This document shows positions 35,183 to 46,400 of a DNA stretch of 64,000 bases, piece by piece (within the stretch, counting starts at the first letter, position 1; every line of letters starts with the position of its first letter). Position numbers and translations under genes: made by a program. Source of the stretch: Sphingobacterium prati (GTDB taxonomy: Bacteria; Bacteroidota; Bacteroidia; Sphingobacteriales; Sphingobacteriaceae); contig NZ_JABJWY010000035.1 in assembly GCF_013167215.1 (NCBI RefSeq), positions 155,753 through 219,752 on the forward strand, read 5' to 3'. The notes under the pieces are model-generated. The model searched no databases and had not been told where the DNA came from. It worked only from the letters and a program-made list of their open reading frames with translations.

Positions 35183-38080
35183 TTAACGTTCCAATAGGAA
35201 TTCGGAGAGGTTTTTATCTGTTGGAATACCCAATTTCTTGCGTAAGCGATAACGTCTGATTTCGACCCCCCGCGTACTAATGTTGAGTAATGAAGCAATT
35301 TCTTTACTCGACATATTGAGCCGCAGGTAAGCACATAATTTTAGATCATTGGGGACAAGGTCTGGAAATTCATGCTTTAATTTTTTAAAGAAATTCTCAT
35401 GCGATTCGTTAAAACTCTTCTCAAAAATATGCCAGTCACGGTCATCGTTATGGGCGTCTTCTATTAGCTTATTTATTTTTTTCAATTCATCAGAACTGAG
35501 CCTGTTTCCTTCTGCATCTTTAAGCTGTTTGAGTTCATCATGTAGATTGTTCAACATTTCGTTTTTATAAACGATATTGAGTGCAGCATTCGCTAGTTCC
35601 TTGTTTTTTAGATTAAGTTGATCTTCTAATTGTTGGTTCTTCAATTTGATCCATTCTTTTTCCTGCTGTTCAGCATCCCTTTCCAATGCAATTTTCTTCT
35701 CTTCAAGCCATTTTCGCTTCGCCTGAAACTGTCTTTTTCTTTCTCGTTGGAGATTAAAATTATAAATAAGATAAATTAAGCCTCCAGACATCAGTAGATA
35801 AATCGCTTTTGCCCACCAGGAGAGATACCAGGGGTGTTTGATTATAAAAGATATGGTTTGGATTTGGGAGGTGAGACCAGTGCTGGTTTTCGCCCTTAAT
35901 TTAATTTCAAAATGCCCATAAGGTAAGTTGGTGAAATCTTGATAGGCTGTTTCGTTCCATTCAGACCATTTATCCGAATAGCCTTCAAGATAGTACTGGT
36001 ATTGTAATGCCGAAGAGGAATAATAAGGGCTTGCGAAACTTATTCTGAGATTGTTTTCAGACGAAGCCAATTGAAGATCGGGTCCAGGTATGATTGTTTC
36101 TCCAGTTGTTAGATTAGTCAGTTGGGCGATCTCTGGTGGCATTAGTATGAATTTCGAGAGTTGATCAGAATTACGGTAGATAGCAAAACCGTCATCTAAC
36201 CCAATTAGATAGTAATGGTTTTCAATTGCCAGAATGTTTTCGTAGTTATTCATCATACGATCTTGCAAGGGGCTGAGTAAATTGGAATCTATCTTCAGTT
36301 TTCCTTTGCTATCAAAATCCACCTTGGCGATTTTTGTTTTCTGAATAAACCAATAACTATTGGTGTTGATGGGAATTATTTTATTTGAGTTTTTATAACT
36401 ACCTAAAGCATTGTTTAATTCATTGGAGTAACTAAATCGCTTGACAATGTTATCAAACTGCATGAAGCCGCTATCTGTAGCGAAAACAAGATTATTTTCT
36501 AGGGTGTAAATCCCTGTAAATCTTCGTTTAGCTGCAAGGCTGTCTTGCATCGAAGTAAATTGAATTTGTGCTTTTTGGAAGCTCGGATCAAAGCCGATCA
36601 ACTGGACTTGCCCCCAATCACCGATCCAAAATGAATGATTGTCTTTTTGAGCTAAAAATCGAACCGGTTCTTTGATCGAAGGGAACTGCTGTTCAAACTT
36701 GAGCTGTGTTCCATCGAAAATGAATTTGGATAATCCGGTGTAATTTCCTTGGAGAATATTTTTTGTCCCAAAGATAGGTTTGAATATCCAGCCCCCTGTA
36801 ATTTTGGAAATCTTTACAAGTTTACCACTGATCAGTTTGAAGGTTCCATCATTATGACCGCAGATGAGGTCGTCGCCGAAAATGGCCAATGTCCAGACTT
36901 GACCGTTCGAATTAGGGACTTGTACGAAATCTAATGAATTATAATTGTTTAGTCCTCTCCATTCACTGACAAATAATCCTTTGTTTGTACCTAAGTAAAT
37001 TTTCCCTTGATAGATAATTGAAGTGTATACAGTCCCAATTTTACCCACAAAGTCGGTGTAGAAAGATAAAGATGAGTTGATTTCGATGCGGTCAATTCCG
37101 TTATCCAATCCTACCCAAATATTTTGTTGTTTATCTTTTACAATGCTGAGAACCGTATTGTTCTGTAAACCATTGTTTTTGTTGATATGTTGGATAACTT
37201 CACCATTTTTATTGATAACTATTACCCCATTTTGAATGGTTCCAAATGCGTATTGCCCATTGTATAAATAAATTCCATTGTTTATTTGAGATTGACTAAG
37301 GATAGAATTGGCTGGAATTGACCAGGGCCTAATATTTCCATTGGATTCCATTAGATAGAGTCCATGGCGAGCGGTCGCTATCATTGAATTGCTTTTATCA
37401 AAGGGCAATATTGCTAAGACATTTTTGTCTTTGAGAACGTCCTTACCCCGTATGGGTACTAATTTGCCTGATTTGAATTCATGTAGACCACTGGGAAGTT
37501 GCTCAAAAAATAGTTGATTGTTGAGCTGATGAGGAAATAGAAATGGCTCACCTTTAGCAGTGAGTTGTTTGATTGTATTGTTTTCCCAGATATATGACTT
37601 GGAAAAAGTATGGAAAAATACACGATGATCCTCCACTATGATTTTCCAGATCTCTTCGTTCGGAAAATAAATTTTATCTGCGACTAATTTGGATAAGCTA
37701 TGATAGGTCATCTCACCAAATGTTTTTGATGTCCAGTAACCAAATTCCCCTCGTCCACCTGTGTATACTTTCCCTGCTTTGTCAACAGCAACGCTGCGAA
37801 CTGTCGAGTGGTTGGGAAGTGGGTATATCCGCCAGTACTGTCCGTCAAATCGCAGTAGTCCCTCTGTATTGGCGCTATAGATTCGCCCTTCTTGATCAAT
37901 AGCTAGAGACCAATTCTGATTACCTGCTTTGTATTGGCTTTTTTTGTATTGCTTTACAAATGGTGTGCCTGTGGGTATGATTGTCTGGCAATGGCCAGTT
38001 TCCATATTAAGCATAAAAAAAGTGCAAAACCAAAAGATATAGGTCATGCTATATTTTTTTGATATCATCGAATCCCTCAC
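35183..38080 (-). CDS. Membrane-bound one-component regulator: Reg_prop propeller, Y_Y_Y domain, LuxR DNA-binding domain
   Basis: A 965-residue protein built like a hybrid sensor but without kinase or receiver domains. After a signal/anchor (to about residue 32) come Reg_prop beta-propeller repeats (NWSLAIDQEGRIYSANTEG; SIVKDKQQNIWVGLDNGIDR and others), then a Y_Y_Y domain (about 680-745; LRISFASPYYSSSALQYQYY). A membrane helix (about 750-775), a long Lys/Glu-rich coiled coil and a C-terminal LuxR-type helix-turn-helix (MSSKEIASLLNISTRGVEIR) follow. It would sense oligosaccharide outside and bind DNA on the inside. It lies between, and reads away from, the two polysaccharide loci, and most likely controls the GH144/GH3 locus; control of the rightward SusC at 38392 is possible. 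Confidence 0.88.
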   Translation of the reverse strand: MRDSMISKKYSMTYIFWFCTFFMLNMETGHCQTIIPTGTPFVKQYKKSQYKAGNQNWSLAIDQEGRIYSANTEGLLRFDGQYWRIYPLPNHSTVRSVAVDKAGKVYTGGRGEFGYWTSKTFGEMTYHSLSKLVADKIYFPNEEIWKIIVEDHRVFFHTFSKSYIWENNTIKQLTAKGEPFLFPHQLNNQLFFEQLPSGLHEFKSGKLVPIRGKDVLKDKNVLAILPFDKSNSMIATARHGLYLMESNGNIRPWSIPANSILSQSQINNGIYLYNGQYAFGTIQNGVIVINKNGEVIQHINKNNGLQNNTVLSIVKDKQQNIWVGLDNGIDRIEINSSLSFYTDFVGKIGTVYTSIIYQGKIYLGTNKGLFVSEWRGLNNYNSLDFVQVPNSNGQVWTLAIFGDDLICGHNDGTFKLISGKLVKISKITGGWIFKPIFGTKNILQGNYTGLSKFIFDGTQLKFEQQFPSIKEPVRFLAQKDNHSFWIGDWGQVQLIGFDPSFQKAQIQFTSMQDSLAAKRRFTGIYTLENNLVFATDSGFMQFDNIVKRFSYSNELNNALGSYKNSNKIIPINTNSYWFIQKTKIAKVDFDSKGKLKIDSNLLSPLQDRMMNNYENILAIENHYYLIGLDDGFAIYRNSDQLSKFILMPPEIAQLTNLTTGETIIPGPDLQLASSENNLRISFASPYYSSSALQYQYYLEGYSDKWSEWNETAYQDFTNLPYGHFEIKLRAKTSTGLTSQIQTISFIIKHPWYLSWWAKAIYLLMSGGLIYLIYNFNLQRERKRQFQAKRKWLEEKKIALERDAEQQEKEWIKLKNQQLEDQLNLKNKELANAALNIVYKNEMLNNLHDELKQLKDAEGNRLSSDELKKINKLIEDAHNDDRDWHIFEKSFNESHENFFKKLKHEFPDLVPNDLKLCAYLRLNMSSKEIASLLNISTRGVEIRRYRLRKKLGIPTDKNLSEFLLER

Positions 38081-38391
38081 TTTAAACTGATTTGAAAAGC
38101 AATATATAGATTTTATTGCAAATGTGAGAATACGAGCAGCAGATGAGTATCATTATAGAGATTCTAGGCTATCTTTTCGGATAAAATAGTCGAAATCGTT
38201 TTCGCATTTTTAATAGTATAAATCGTTGAAGTCCATTTGTTTTTTAATTACCTTGGAGACAAATAACCAAACAAAACACGATTATGACTTGAACAAATCT
38301 TTAAAAATTAGATTTGGATTTAAACGAATTGCTCAAGGAATGAATCTATCAATCAAAATATAAACCACAAGAACACTAAATATTTAAAATT
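38081..38391. other. Divergent region between the two polysaccharide loci
   Basis: A 311-bp AT-rich spacer without a gene, separating the leftward beta-1,2-glucan regulator from the rightward SusC. It contains a good rightward promoter (38289-38316). No leftward TAnnTTTG element was clear. Confidence 0.6.
38289..38316 (+). promoter_or_regulatory. Promoter of the SusC gene at 38392
   Basis: TAGATTTG at 38309-38316 is an exact -7 element, with TTG at 38289-38291 upstream (17-bp spacer, TTGAAC). The transcript would start near 38322, giving a leader of about 70 nt. Confidence 0.5.
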
Positions 38392-41300
38392 ATGAAATCA
38401 AAGCTTTTCAGAAGAGGGCCTTGTGCGCTTATTCCCTATGCTTCCATGGCAATATTTTTGTCACCGGGACTATCGCTGGGGACCACTAAGGGCGAAAACA
38501 GAGGTATCTATCATCAAATTAATCAGGAAGAATCAGAAATCAGAGGTAAGGTTGCCAACAAAGACAATTCTCCCTTGCAGGGAGTTTCTATAAGCGTGAA
38601 GGGAGTCCCTGGCCGGAGTACACAGACTAACGATAAAGGTGAGTTTATCTTAAAGGTACCTGCGAATGCAACATTAACTTTTTCTTCCATTGGTTACGCT
38701 GGGCAAGAAATTAAACTTGGGGCGAATCAAAAGACGGTACAGCTCACCTTACAATCGAACGAGTCAGTTATGGATGAGGTCGTTGTCGTGGGCTATGGAA
38801 CACAACGAAAAAGTGATTTAACAGGTTCCGTGTCTTCCATTAATGCGAATCAAATTAATGCGTTCCCCTTGGCAGGTACTGCACAAGCTTTACAGGGGAG
38901 AGCCCCTGGGGTCTCAGTGACCAGCACGAATGGAGAACCCGGTAAAGCTCCTCGCGTACGCATTAGGGGCGGTAGTTCCATCAATGCGAGTAGTGATCCA
39001 TTGTATGTAGTTGATGGCTTTCCTGGTAGTTCTGCCCCCGCGCCTGAAGATGTAGAATCTATCGAAGTGTTAAAAGACGCTTCCGCAACAGCTATTTATG
39101 GTTCGAGAGGCGCCAATGGGGTGATCATGATAACAACAAAAAAAGGACGTTCGGGCAAGCCTGTTATTGAATTAAATAATTCCTTTGCTTCCCAAAAAGT
39201 GGGCAAGCGTCTTCCACTATTAAATGCTTCGGAATTTGCCGCTTATATTAACGATACCTATGCGAACGCCGGAAACAACAACCTGCCATTCAAAGATCCG
39301 CAATCCCTGGGTGAAGGAACCGATTGGCAGGATCTTATTTTTAGAAATGGAAACCAGTTGAATAATCAAGTCTCTGTTTCCGGTGGTAGCGATAATATCA
39401 GGTACTATACTTCCGTCAGTCATTTTGGACAAAAGGGAACTGTGATCAATTCGGATTTTAGAAGACTTTCCGGGACTTCAAATTTAGAGATGAAGGTTTC
39501 TGATCGAATCAAAATCGGAACGAGACTGCTGTTTAATCGCAATAAATTAAATGGTGTAAGGACACAGGAAGGAAGCAGTGGAACCACAGGTGCAGGGGTA
39601 ATCTCCGCAGCCTTGCGTTTTGAACCTACACAGGGAGTTTATGATGAGGAAGGAAAATACACCTTGAAGCAGTTCGGTGATCCGCACGACAATCCGGTGG
39701 CTGCTGCTATGGAAAGGAAAAACGAAGTGATTACAGACCTGTTTCAGGGGAATGGATTTGTGGAGTTGGGGATTCTCAAAAATCTGATCTTTCGCAGCAC
39801 TTTTGGTGTACAGGTCAGCAATCAACGTACAGGTAATTATGTCTCAAAAGAACTTGTCGAAGGTAGGAATTTCGGTGGAGTCGGCTCGATCGCGGCACAT
39901 AAAAACACCAATTTGATCAATGAAAACTTCTTGACCTACACGCAAACCTTTCATGAAGACCATAATCTGAATGCGATGGCTGGTTATTCCTATCAGAGTT
40001 CTAGAAATGAAACCTGGCAGGCAAATAACCGAAATTTCATTTCGGACAGCTTTAGCTATTGGAATCTAGGTGCTGGTTCCAATTATCAAAATGCATCTTC
40101 GAATCTTGAAGATTGGGTAATGTCTTCCTTTTATGGTAGGTTGAATTATAATTATAAGAATCGCTATTTCGTTACCGCGACAGGAAGGTACGATGGCTCT
40201 TCCAAATTTGGAGATAATAATAAATGGGCTTTCTTTCCCTCCGGAGCGCTTGCCTGGAATGTAAGCCAGGAACCTTTTATGAAATCTGTCGATTGGCTGA
40301 GCAATTTAAAATTGCGAACAAGTTATGGCGAAACCGGAAACTCGGAAATTGGTTCCTACCAATCCTTGGCTAGATTTTCACCTACCTTAACAACAATGGG
40401 CGGAAGTCCAGTTAATGCAGTACGTCCGACGAATGTTGCCAATCCGAATCTGACCTGGGAAACAACCAAGCAGACAGACGCCGGATTGGATATCGGTATT
40501 CTAAAGAGCCGAATCAACCTATCAGTAGACTATTATTACAAAAAAACGATCAATCTCTTGTATCAGGTGCCACTGCCGCTCTATTCGGGTTTTACTACGG
40601 CGCTTCAGAATGTGGGAAGTGTACAAAACAAAGGTTGGGAATTTGGTTTGCAGACAACCAATCTCAACGGCGCCTTTGGATGGAAAACAGATTTTAACAT
40701 CAGTTTCAACCGAAACAAGATTTTGCAGCTTCCCGGAGGCGAGATTCGATATAATACGATCCCTGGTCACATGCTTTCAACGGATTCGCAGCTACTACGT
40801 GAAGGAGAGGTACTTGGCGCATTTTTTGGATGGGTGACAGATGGAATTTATCAGCAGGGCGATGATTTTAGCGCACAACCAAATAAGAAACCTGGAGATA
40901 TTCGCTATAAGGATCTATTTGGACGCGATAAAAATAATCAATTGATCGCCGGTGCAAATGGTGTTGTTAATGCTGACGACCGTACGATTATAGGCAATCC
41001 AAATCCTGATTTCACCTTCGGTTTTAACAATGATTTTAAGTATAAGAATTTTGATCTGAATATTTTTATGCAAGGAAGTTATGGTAATGATATGTTGAAT
41101 ATCACACGAATGGAACTGGACTGGATGGCCGGAAAAGGAAATGCTACGAAGGATGCACTGCGACGCTGGACACCCGAAAATACCAATACTGACGTACCAA
41201 GGGCAAGCTCAACCAACAATCCCGAAGTTTCCTCGCGCTGGGTAGAAGATGGCTCTTACCTCCGGTTAAAGAATCTTGCTCTTGGCTATAATTTTTCAGA

Positions 41301-41493
41301 AAAGTCACTCGAGAAAATTCATCTGAAATATTTAAGAATATATGTCAGTGCACAAAATATATGGACATGGACCAACTACACGGGTTTTGATCCTGAAGTA
41401 AGCTATCAGGACTCTAACCGAAATGTCGGATTAGATTACATGGGCTACCCCAATATTAAATCGTACACCCTTGGCTTAAATATAAGGTTTTGA
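38392..41493 (+). CDS. SusC-family TonB-dependent transporter, first pair of the fucosylated-glycan locus
   Basis: A 1033-residue outer membrane transporter. The N-terminal leader (MKSKLFRRGPCALIPYA...) is longer than usual and is followed by the beta-sandwich EIRGKVANKDNSPLQGVSIS, the TonB region MDEVVVVGYGTQRKSDLTGS, a plug with YVVDGFPG and LKDASATAIYGSRGANG, and a barrel ending GLNIRF. Its SusD partner follows after 110 bp. The pair has its own promoter and terminator, so it is transcribed apart from the second pair. It is grouped with the fucosylated-glycan locus by direction, but it also adjoins the LuxR-type regulator of the leftward locus. Confidence 0.9.
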   Translation: MKSKLFRRGPCALIPYASMAIFLSPGLSLGTTKGENRGIYHQINQEESEIRGKVANKDNSPLQGVSISVKGVPGRSTQTNDKGEFILKVPANATLTFSSIGYAGQEIKLGANQKTVQLTLQSNESVMDEVVVVGYGTQRKSDLTGSVSSINANQINAFPLAGTAQALQGRAPGVSVTSTNGEPGKAPRVRIRGGSSINASSDPLYVVDGFPGSSAPAPEDVESIEVLKDASATAIYGSRGANGVIMITTKKGRSGKPVIELNNSFASQKVGKRLPLLNASEFAAYINDTYANAGNNNLPFKDPQSLGEGTDWQDLIFRNGNQLNNQVSVSGGSDNIRYYTSVSHFGQKGTVINSDFRRLSGTSNLEMKVSDRIKIGTRLLFNRNKLNGVRTQEGSSGTTGAGVISAALRFEPTQGVYDEEGKYTLKQFGDPHDNPVAAAMERKNEVITDLFQGNGFVELGILKNLIFRSTFGVQVSNQRTGNYVSKELVEGRNFGGVGSIAAHKNTNLINENFLTYTQTFHEDHNLNAMAGYSYQSSRNETWQANNRNFISDSFSYWNLGAGSNYQNASSNLEDWVMSSFYGRLNYNYKNRYFVTATGRYDGSSKFGDNNKWAFFPSGALAWNVSQEPFMKSVDWLSNLKLRTSYGETGNSEIGSYQSLARFSPTLTTMGGSPVNAVRPTNVANPNLTWETTKQTDAGLDIGILKSRINLSVDYYYKKTINLLYQVPLPLYSGFTTALQNVGSVQNKGWEFGLQTTNLNGAFGWKTDFNISFNRNKILQLPGGEIRYNTIPGHMLSTDSQLLREGEVLGAFFGWVTDGIYQQGDDFSAQPNKKPGDIRYKDLFGRDKNNQLIAGANGVVNADDRTIIGNPNPDFTFGFNNDFKYKNFDLNIFMQGSYGNDMLNITRMELDWMAGKGNATKDALRRWTPENTNTDVPRASSTNNPEVSSRWVEDGSYLRLKNLALGYNFSEKSLEKIHLKYLRIYVSAQNIWTWTNYTGFDPEVSYQDSNRNVGLDYMGYPNIKSYTLGLNIRF

Positions 41494-41603
41494 CATTACT
41501 AAGAACCATCTAAATACTATTGATGGTCGTTAAATGAAAAATAAATAATCTGGGTGCAGCAATTTTCAGCTAGATGCTCGAAATAGGCACCTGTTAATAA
41601 TTC

Positions 41604-43124
41604 ATGCTCATGAAAAAGATAACTATATATCGTGTTATACTTACGATGCTGTGTTTTACCAGCTTGTTTTCCTGTACCAAACTGAACGAGGAACCGGTAA
41701 GTATTTTGGATCCTAAGCAATATTTTAAGACGGAAGCGGATGCAGAAGCTTCCGTGATGGGGATTTATGGGCTGCTAGCCAATGCAGATTTTTATGGACG
41801 GCGATTGACCATGGTACTGCAATTGCTGGGTGATGACATTGATATTGCGGATATTGGTACGCAATCTAGTCGGATTCAGTTGAACAGTTTTACACATGAT
41901 GCGAGCAATCAGGATCTGCTCGCCGTATGGAAAACCGCTTATTTGGGTATTGGCGCAGCAAATGCCGCAATAGATGGTATTCCAGCCGTCACAATGAATG
42001 AGGCTAAAAAATCTGCCCTCATTGCCGAAGCGAGGTTACTTCGGGCTTTATATTACTATCACTTGGTTCAACTATTTGGGGATATCCCCTATATGGGTGA
42101 ATTTGTCAGTGACCCAAGCAAGGTAATTGCGATCAGCAAAACTCCGGCAGCAAAGGTTTATGAGCATATCATCGCAGACTGTGAATACGCGATAGTGAAT
42201 TTGCCAGATACCTATGCCAATAACAAAAAAGCGAGACCATCCAAAGGCGCCGCCCAGACTTTGTTGGCTTCGGTCTATATGGTCTTGAAAAAATGGGATG
42301 ATGCCGCTAAGATGGCTGAGGCTGTAATCAATGATGCAAACAAATACCAGTATGCCTTGGTCAAAGATTATAATAGCCTATGGGATGCTGATCTTGGTTT
42401 TCAGACTGAGCATGTCTGGGTGGTTGATTTTCTGGGCGGAATTACCGGAGAAAATTCATCCAATCAGGATTATACGGCGCCGATGACCGGTGTGCGGGAC
42501 GCTGATATGTTGGGGTGGAGCGTTATTGTACCATCAAATGGTGTATATAATAGTTTTTCCGATCAAGATTACAGAAAGAAAATCAGTTTTCTGACCGAAA
42601 CACCGATAAAAGGGGTGATGACACCTTATCAGAAATGGAAATGGCCTCGTATACATACCGCAAAATGGTGTTTGCATCCGGGCACGAATGCTGGAGCGGA
42701 TGGTTCTGACTCTGATATCAAACATGTTATCTTTCGTTATGCTGAAGTTCTTTTAATGGCAGCTGAGGCATTAAATGAGAGCAAAGGCGGACCAACGGAG
42801 AAGGCATATAGCTATATAAATGCTGTTCGCGCCAGAGCAAGGTATACGCCACAGGGAGTACAGAATTATCCTGCCGACCTAGCAACGGGTATGTCGCAGA
42901 CAGACTTTCGAAAAGCAGTACAGGAAGAACGTCGTGTTGAATTAGCTTTTGAATGGAAAAGATGGTACGATATCAAACGTTGGGGACAAGTAGTGGATGC
43001 ATTTACTAGGCCGGGAGCCTATGAAAGCCAACCAAAAGTAAAAGATTTTCATGCACTGATGCCTATTCCTCAGGATGAAATCGCACGTAATACAAATTTA
43101 CTGCCCCAAAATCCAGGGTATTAG
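41604..43124 (+). CDS. SusD/RagB-family glycan-binding lipoprotein, first pair
   Basis: A 506-residue lipoprotein with signal peptide and lipobox SLFSC (CTKLNEEPVSI follows). Family motifs include EARLLRALYYYHLVQLFGD, then RYAEVLLMAAEALNE and EERRVELAFEWKRWYDIKRW near the C-terminus. An alternative ATG at 41610 gives the same protein shortened by two residues. It partners the preceding SusC. A terminator follows at 43158. Confidence 0.9.
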   Translation: MLMKKITIYRVILTMLCFTSLFSCTKLNEEPVSILDPKQYFKTEADAEASVMGIYGLLANADFYGRRLTMVLQLLGDDIDIADIGTQSSRIQLNSFTHDASNQDLLAVWKTAYLGIGAANAAIDGIPAVTMNEAKKSALIAEARLLRALYYYHLVQLFGDIPYMGEFVSDPSKVIAISKTPAAKVYEHIIADCEYAIVNLPDTYANNKKARPSKGAAQTLLASVYMVLKKWDDAAKMAEAVINDANKYQYALVKDYNSLWDADLGFQTEHVWVVDFLGGITGENSSNQDYTAPMTGVRDADMLGWSVIVPSNGVYNSFSDQDYRKKISFLTETPIKGVMTPYQKWKWPRIHTAKWCLHPGTNAGADGSDSDIKHVIFRYAEVLLMAAEALNESKGGPTEKAYSYINAVRARARYTPQGVQNYPADLATGMSQTDFRKAVQEERRVELAFEWKRWYDIKRWGQVVDAFTRPGAYESQPKVKDFHALMPIPQDEIARNTNLLPQNPGY

Positions 43125-43157
43125 AACAGCAATATCGGACTTCTTTGGTGTTAAATG

Positions 43158-43199
43158 AAAGAAAATATCAACTTGTAAATAGGTTGATATTTTCTTTTT
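43158..43199 (+). terminator. Intrinsic terminator separating the two SusC/SusD pairs
   Basis: A 15-bp perfect AT-rich stem (43158-43172 with 43183-43197) with a 10-nt loop, ending in a T-run. It lies 34 bp after the SusD stop. Confidence 0.75.
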
Positions 43200-43353
43200 A
43201 AGGATAGATAATACCTTTTTTATGCCATCGTCAAGAATGAAACAGCGATTGAAAATTTAATTTTCCTCAAAATCCGTTTAATTCTGCTGGAAATCAGGGA
43301 AAAAGACATTTTTTCCACCTATTCGAACGAAAAATCTCCCTCTAGAGGCCGAC

Positions 43354-43361
43354 TATTTTTG
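43354..43361 (+). promoter_or_regulatory. Promoter -7 element of the second SusC operon
   Basis: TATTTTTG matches TAnnTTTG exactly, 53 bp before the SusC ATG at 43414, giving a leader of about 45 nt. A -33 TTTG is not evident, as expected if the downstream hybrid regulator activates this promoter. Confidence 0.4.
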
Positions 43362-43413
43362 ATATTTGGTTTCATTTACTGAGTTCAAAATAACCACATA
43401 AACCAAAAGAACT

Positions 43414-46400
43414 ATGATAACACCGATAACCAAAACGGTAGGGAAGGGTTTGCTTTTATTTTCGCTGATGAGTATGGCTGCACCAAATGTGTTTGCACAG
43501 TCGCAGCTAAAAATATCCGGAAAAGTAACCTCACCTGCAGGCGAACCACTTGCAGGGGTGACAGTACAGATTAAAGGCACAAAGAATGGAACCGTTACAG
43601 ATGTATCCGGCAATTATCAGATTCTTGCCAAGGATATTGATGTATTGATTTTTTCACTGGTAGGTAGAGAAAAAACAGAAATACCTATTGATAAAAAAGA
43701 GCATATCAATCTCGTACTACAAGAGTCAAGTAGCCTAATGGACGAGGTCGTTGTCGTAGGTTACGGAACACAGAAAAAGAGCAATTTGACTGGAGCAGTT
43801 GCTGCAGTAGACGGAAAAACCTTGAATAAACGAATTGCGACTAATCCTACACAATTACTTCAAGGGCGTATGCCGGGACTTCGTGTGACACAAGGATCCG
43901 GAGAGGCGGGTAATGAAAATGTGAATTTACAAGTTAGGGGATTAGGCTCTTATGGTGCTTCTTCTGCACCATTGGTCATTGTGGATGGGATTCCCGGTAG
44001 TTTGGAGAACCTGAATCCACAGGCGATTGAAAATATTACAGTATTAAAAGACGCCGCCTCAGCAGCAATCTATGGAGCAAGAGCTGCAAACGGTGTGATC
44101 CTCGTGACAACCAAACAGGGTAAATCCGGAAAAGCACAGCTGAGCTACGATTACAATGTTGGAATTACAAAAGCTTCAGCATTACCTGATTTGGTCTATA
44201 ATTCGGTTGATTATATGACCCTATATAATCAAGCTGCTAAAAATTCAGGTATCAGCAATGCGAATTCGCTTTTCAGCCAGGAAATGATTGATGCTTATAA
44301 AAATGCGACAGACAAAACGCTTTATCCTGACTTTAACTGGTTGGATGCCGTGTTTAAAACTGTACCGGTGCAAACGCATAACTTAAGTTTAAGTGGTGGT
44401 GCCAATGGAACCAATTATAACGTTATCCTCGGTTACGTCGATCAGCCTGATATCATGATCGGGACTTCCTTTAAGAAGTATAATTTGCAGTTAAATCTGA
44501 ACTCAAAAATCAATGATAGAATAAGTTTTGGTTCAAGCATTACGCTGAATTATGGTGATCGAAAATATCCCAGAAATGGAGCCGAAGATCAGTTCCTGTC
44601 AACAATAAGTCAATCGCCATTATATGGTCCTGTACTTCCGGATGGTAGTGGACGATATACCTCAAGAGCATATCCATTTCAGTCACCCAATAAAAATCCT
44701 GTAGCCGTTGCTGAAAATGCATTCACAAGACTGAACAATTACTTTATGCAGGGCAATATTTTTGTCAATGTAAAACTGTTGGAGGGTTTAGAATGGAAAA
44801 CCAGTGGTGGTCTGACCTATGGATTTACCAAAAACTATACGAACAAGCCTGTGATCAATCAATACATGTGGCAGGCAAAACCGGATGCACTTCCGGCGCG
44901 ACAATTGGACGTGGGCGGCCAAGGATTGGAAGTGACGGATGACAATAACGTATATCCTGTGGGATATACTCAACTGACTTACGACAAGTCATTTGGAGAC
45001 CATAATTTGAAAGTACTAGCCGGCACACAAGCAGAATATAACAAAACGCAAAAATTATTTGGCAGTAGATTGCAATTCCCTAATAAGGATCTGCTGGAAT
45101 TGGATGGCGGCGGGGCGGGACAACAGTCCAATAGTGGTATCACGAATGAATGGTCTCTAAGATCCTATTATGGTCGTTTGAATTATGATTACAAAGGCAA
45201 GTATCTCTTGGAAGGAAATGCCCGTTATGATGCTTCTTCACGTTTTCCTGAGAATCGTAAATGGGCCTTTTTCCCATCTGTGTCGGCAGGATGGAAGATC
45301 TCAGACGAGGCTTTTTTTGGCGAGCAGCTTAAAGAAACAGTGAATGAAGTCAAACTTAGGGCTTCCATCGGAACCCTCGGTAATCAGAATATCGGAAACT
45401 ATCCCTATCAAACTGTTTACAGCTCTGCTTTTGCCTATCCCTTTGAAGAGACCCTACAACAGGGAGCACGTCAGGTGGCTATGGCAAATGAACGCATTAA
45501 GTGGGAAAGTACCAAGGTATTGGATTTTGGAATTGATCTTGGATTCTGGAATAATAAGTTGACAGCCTCCTTTGACTGGTACAATAAAGTGACCTCTGAT
45601 ATTCTGTCGTCATCGACAGCATTCCCTTCCTATATTGGTCTTACTGCACCGACGGTAAATTATGGAACGTTGCGTAATAGAGGGATCGAACTCGGACTTC
45701 AGTACCGCGAGAAAATAGGTGCGGTATCCTTAACATTAAATGGTAATATCCAGGCCAATAGTAATAAGGTTATAAAATATGGAGCCGAACGTATTTCCGG
45801 AAATACAATTGTTCGGGAAGGTTTACCATATGGTAGTTTCTACTTGCTGGAAAGTGTCGGTATATTTCGCTCGAAGGAGGAGATCGCAAGTTCGCCAAAA
45901 CAACAAGTTCCAGCGCAACCTGGCTATTTGAAATTTGCGGACGTCGACGGCGATAACAAGGTGGATAATAATGACCGCGTTGTAATACCTGGGGCATTCC
46001 CAGATTTTGATTATTCATTTAATGCAACCGCAGTATGGAAAAACTTCGATTTTACGGCATTTTTCTTTGGGTCTCAAGGCCAAAAAATATTTGTTAGCGA
46101 ATGGGGAATCGTTCCTTTTAGACAAGGCGGGACTTTCACGCGAGAATGGATGGACGCTTGGACACCGGAAAATCCAAATGCATCGTTACCGATTGTAGGA
46201 TTAGACAATTCACCAGCAGCAAATAATGTACGGACGGCCTCTACATTTTTCTTGAAAGATGGATCTTTCTTACGATTGAAAAATATTCAAATAGGTTACA
46301 GTATCCCACAGAACACATTATCAAAGGCAGGTATTTCGGGATTACGCGTTTATTTTGCCGCAGATAACTTGGTTACTTTTTCGAAGTTCCCAGGTTTAGA

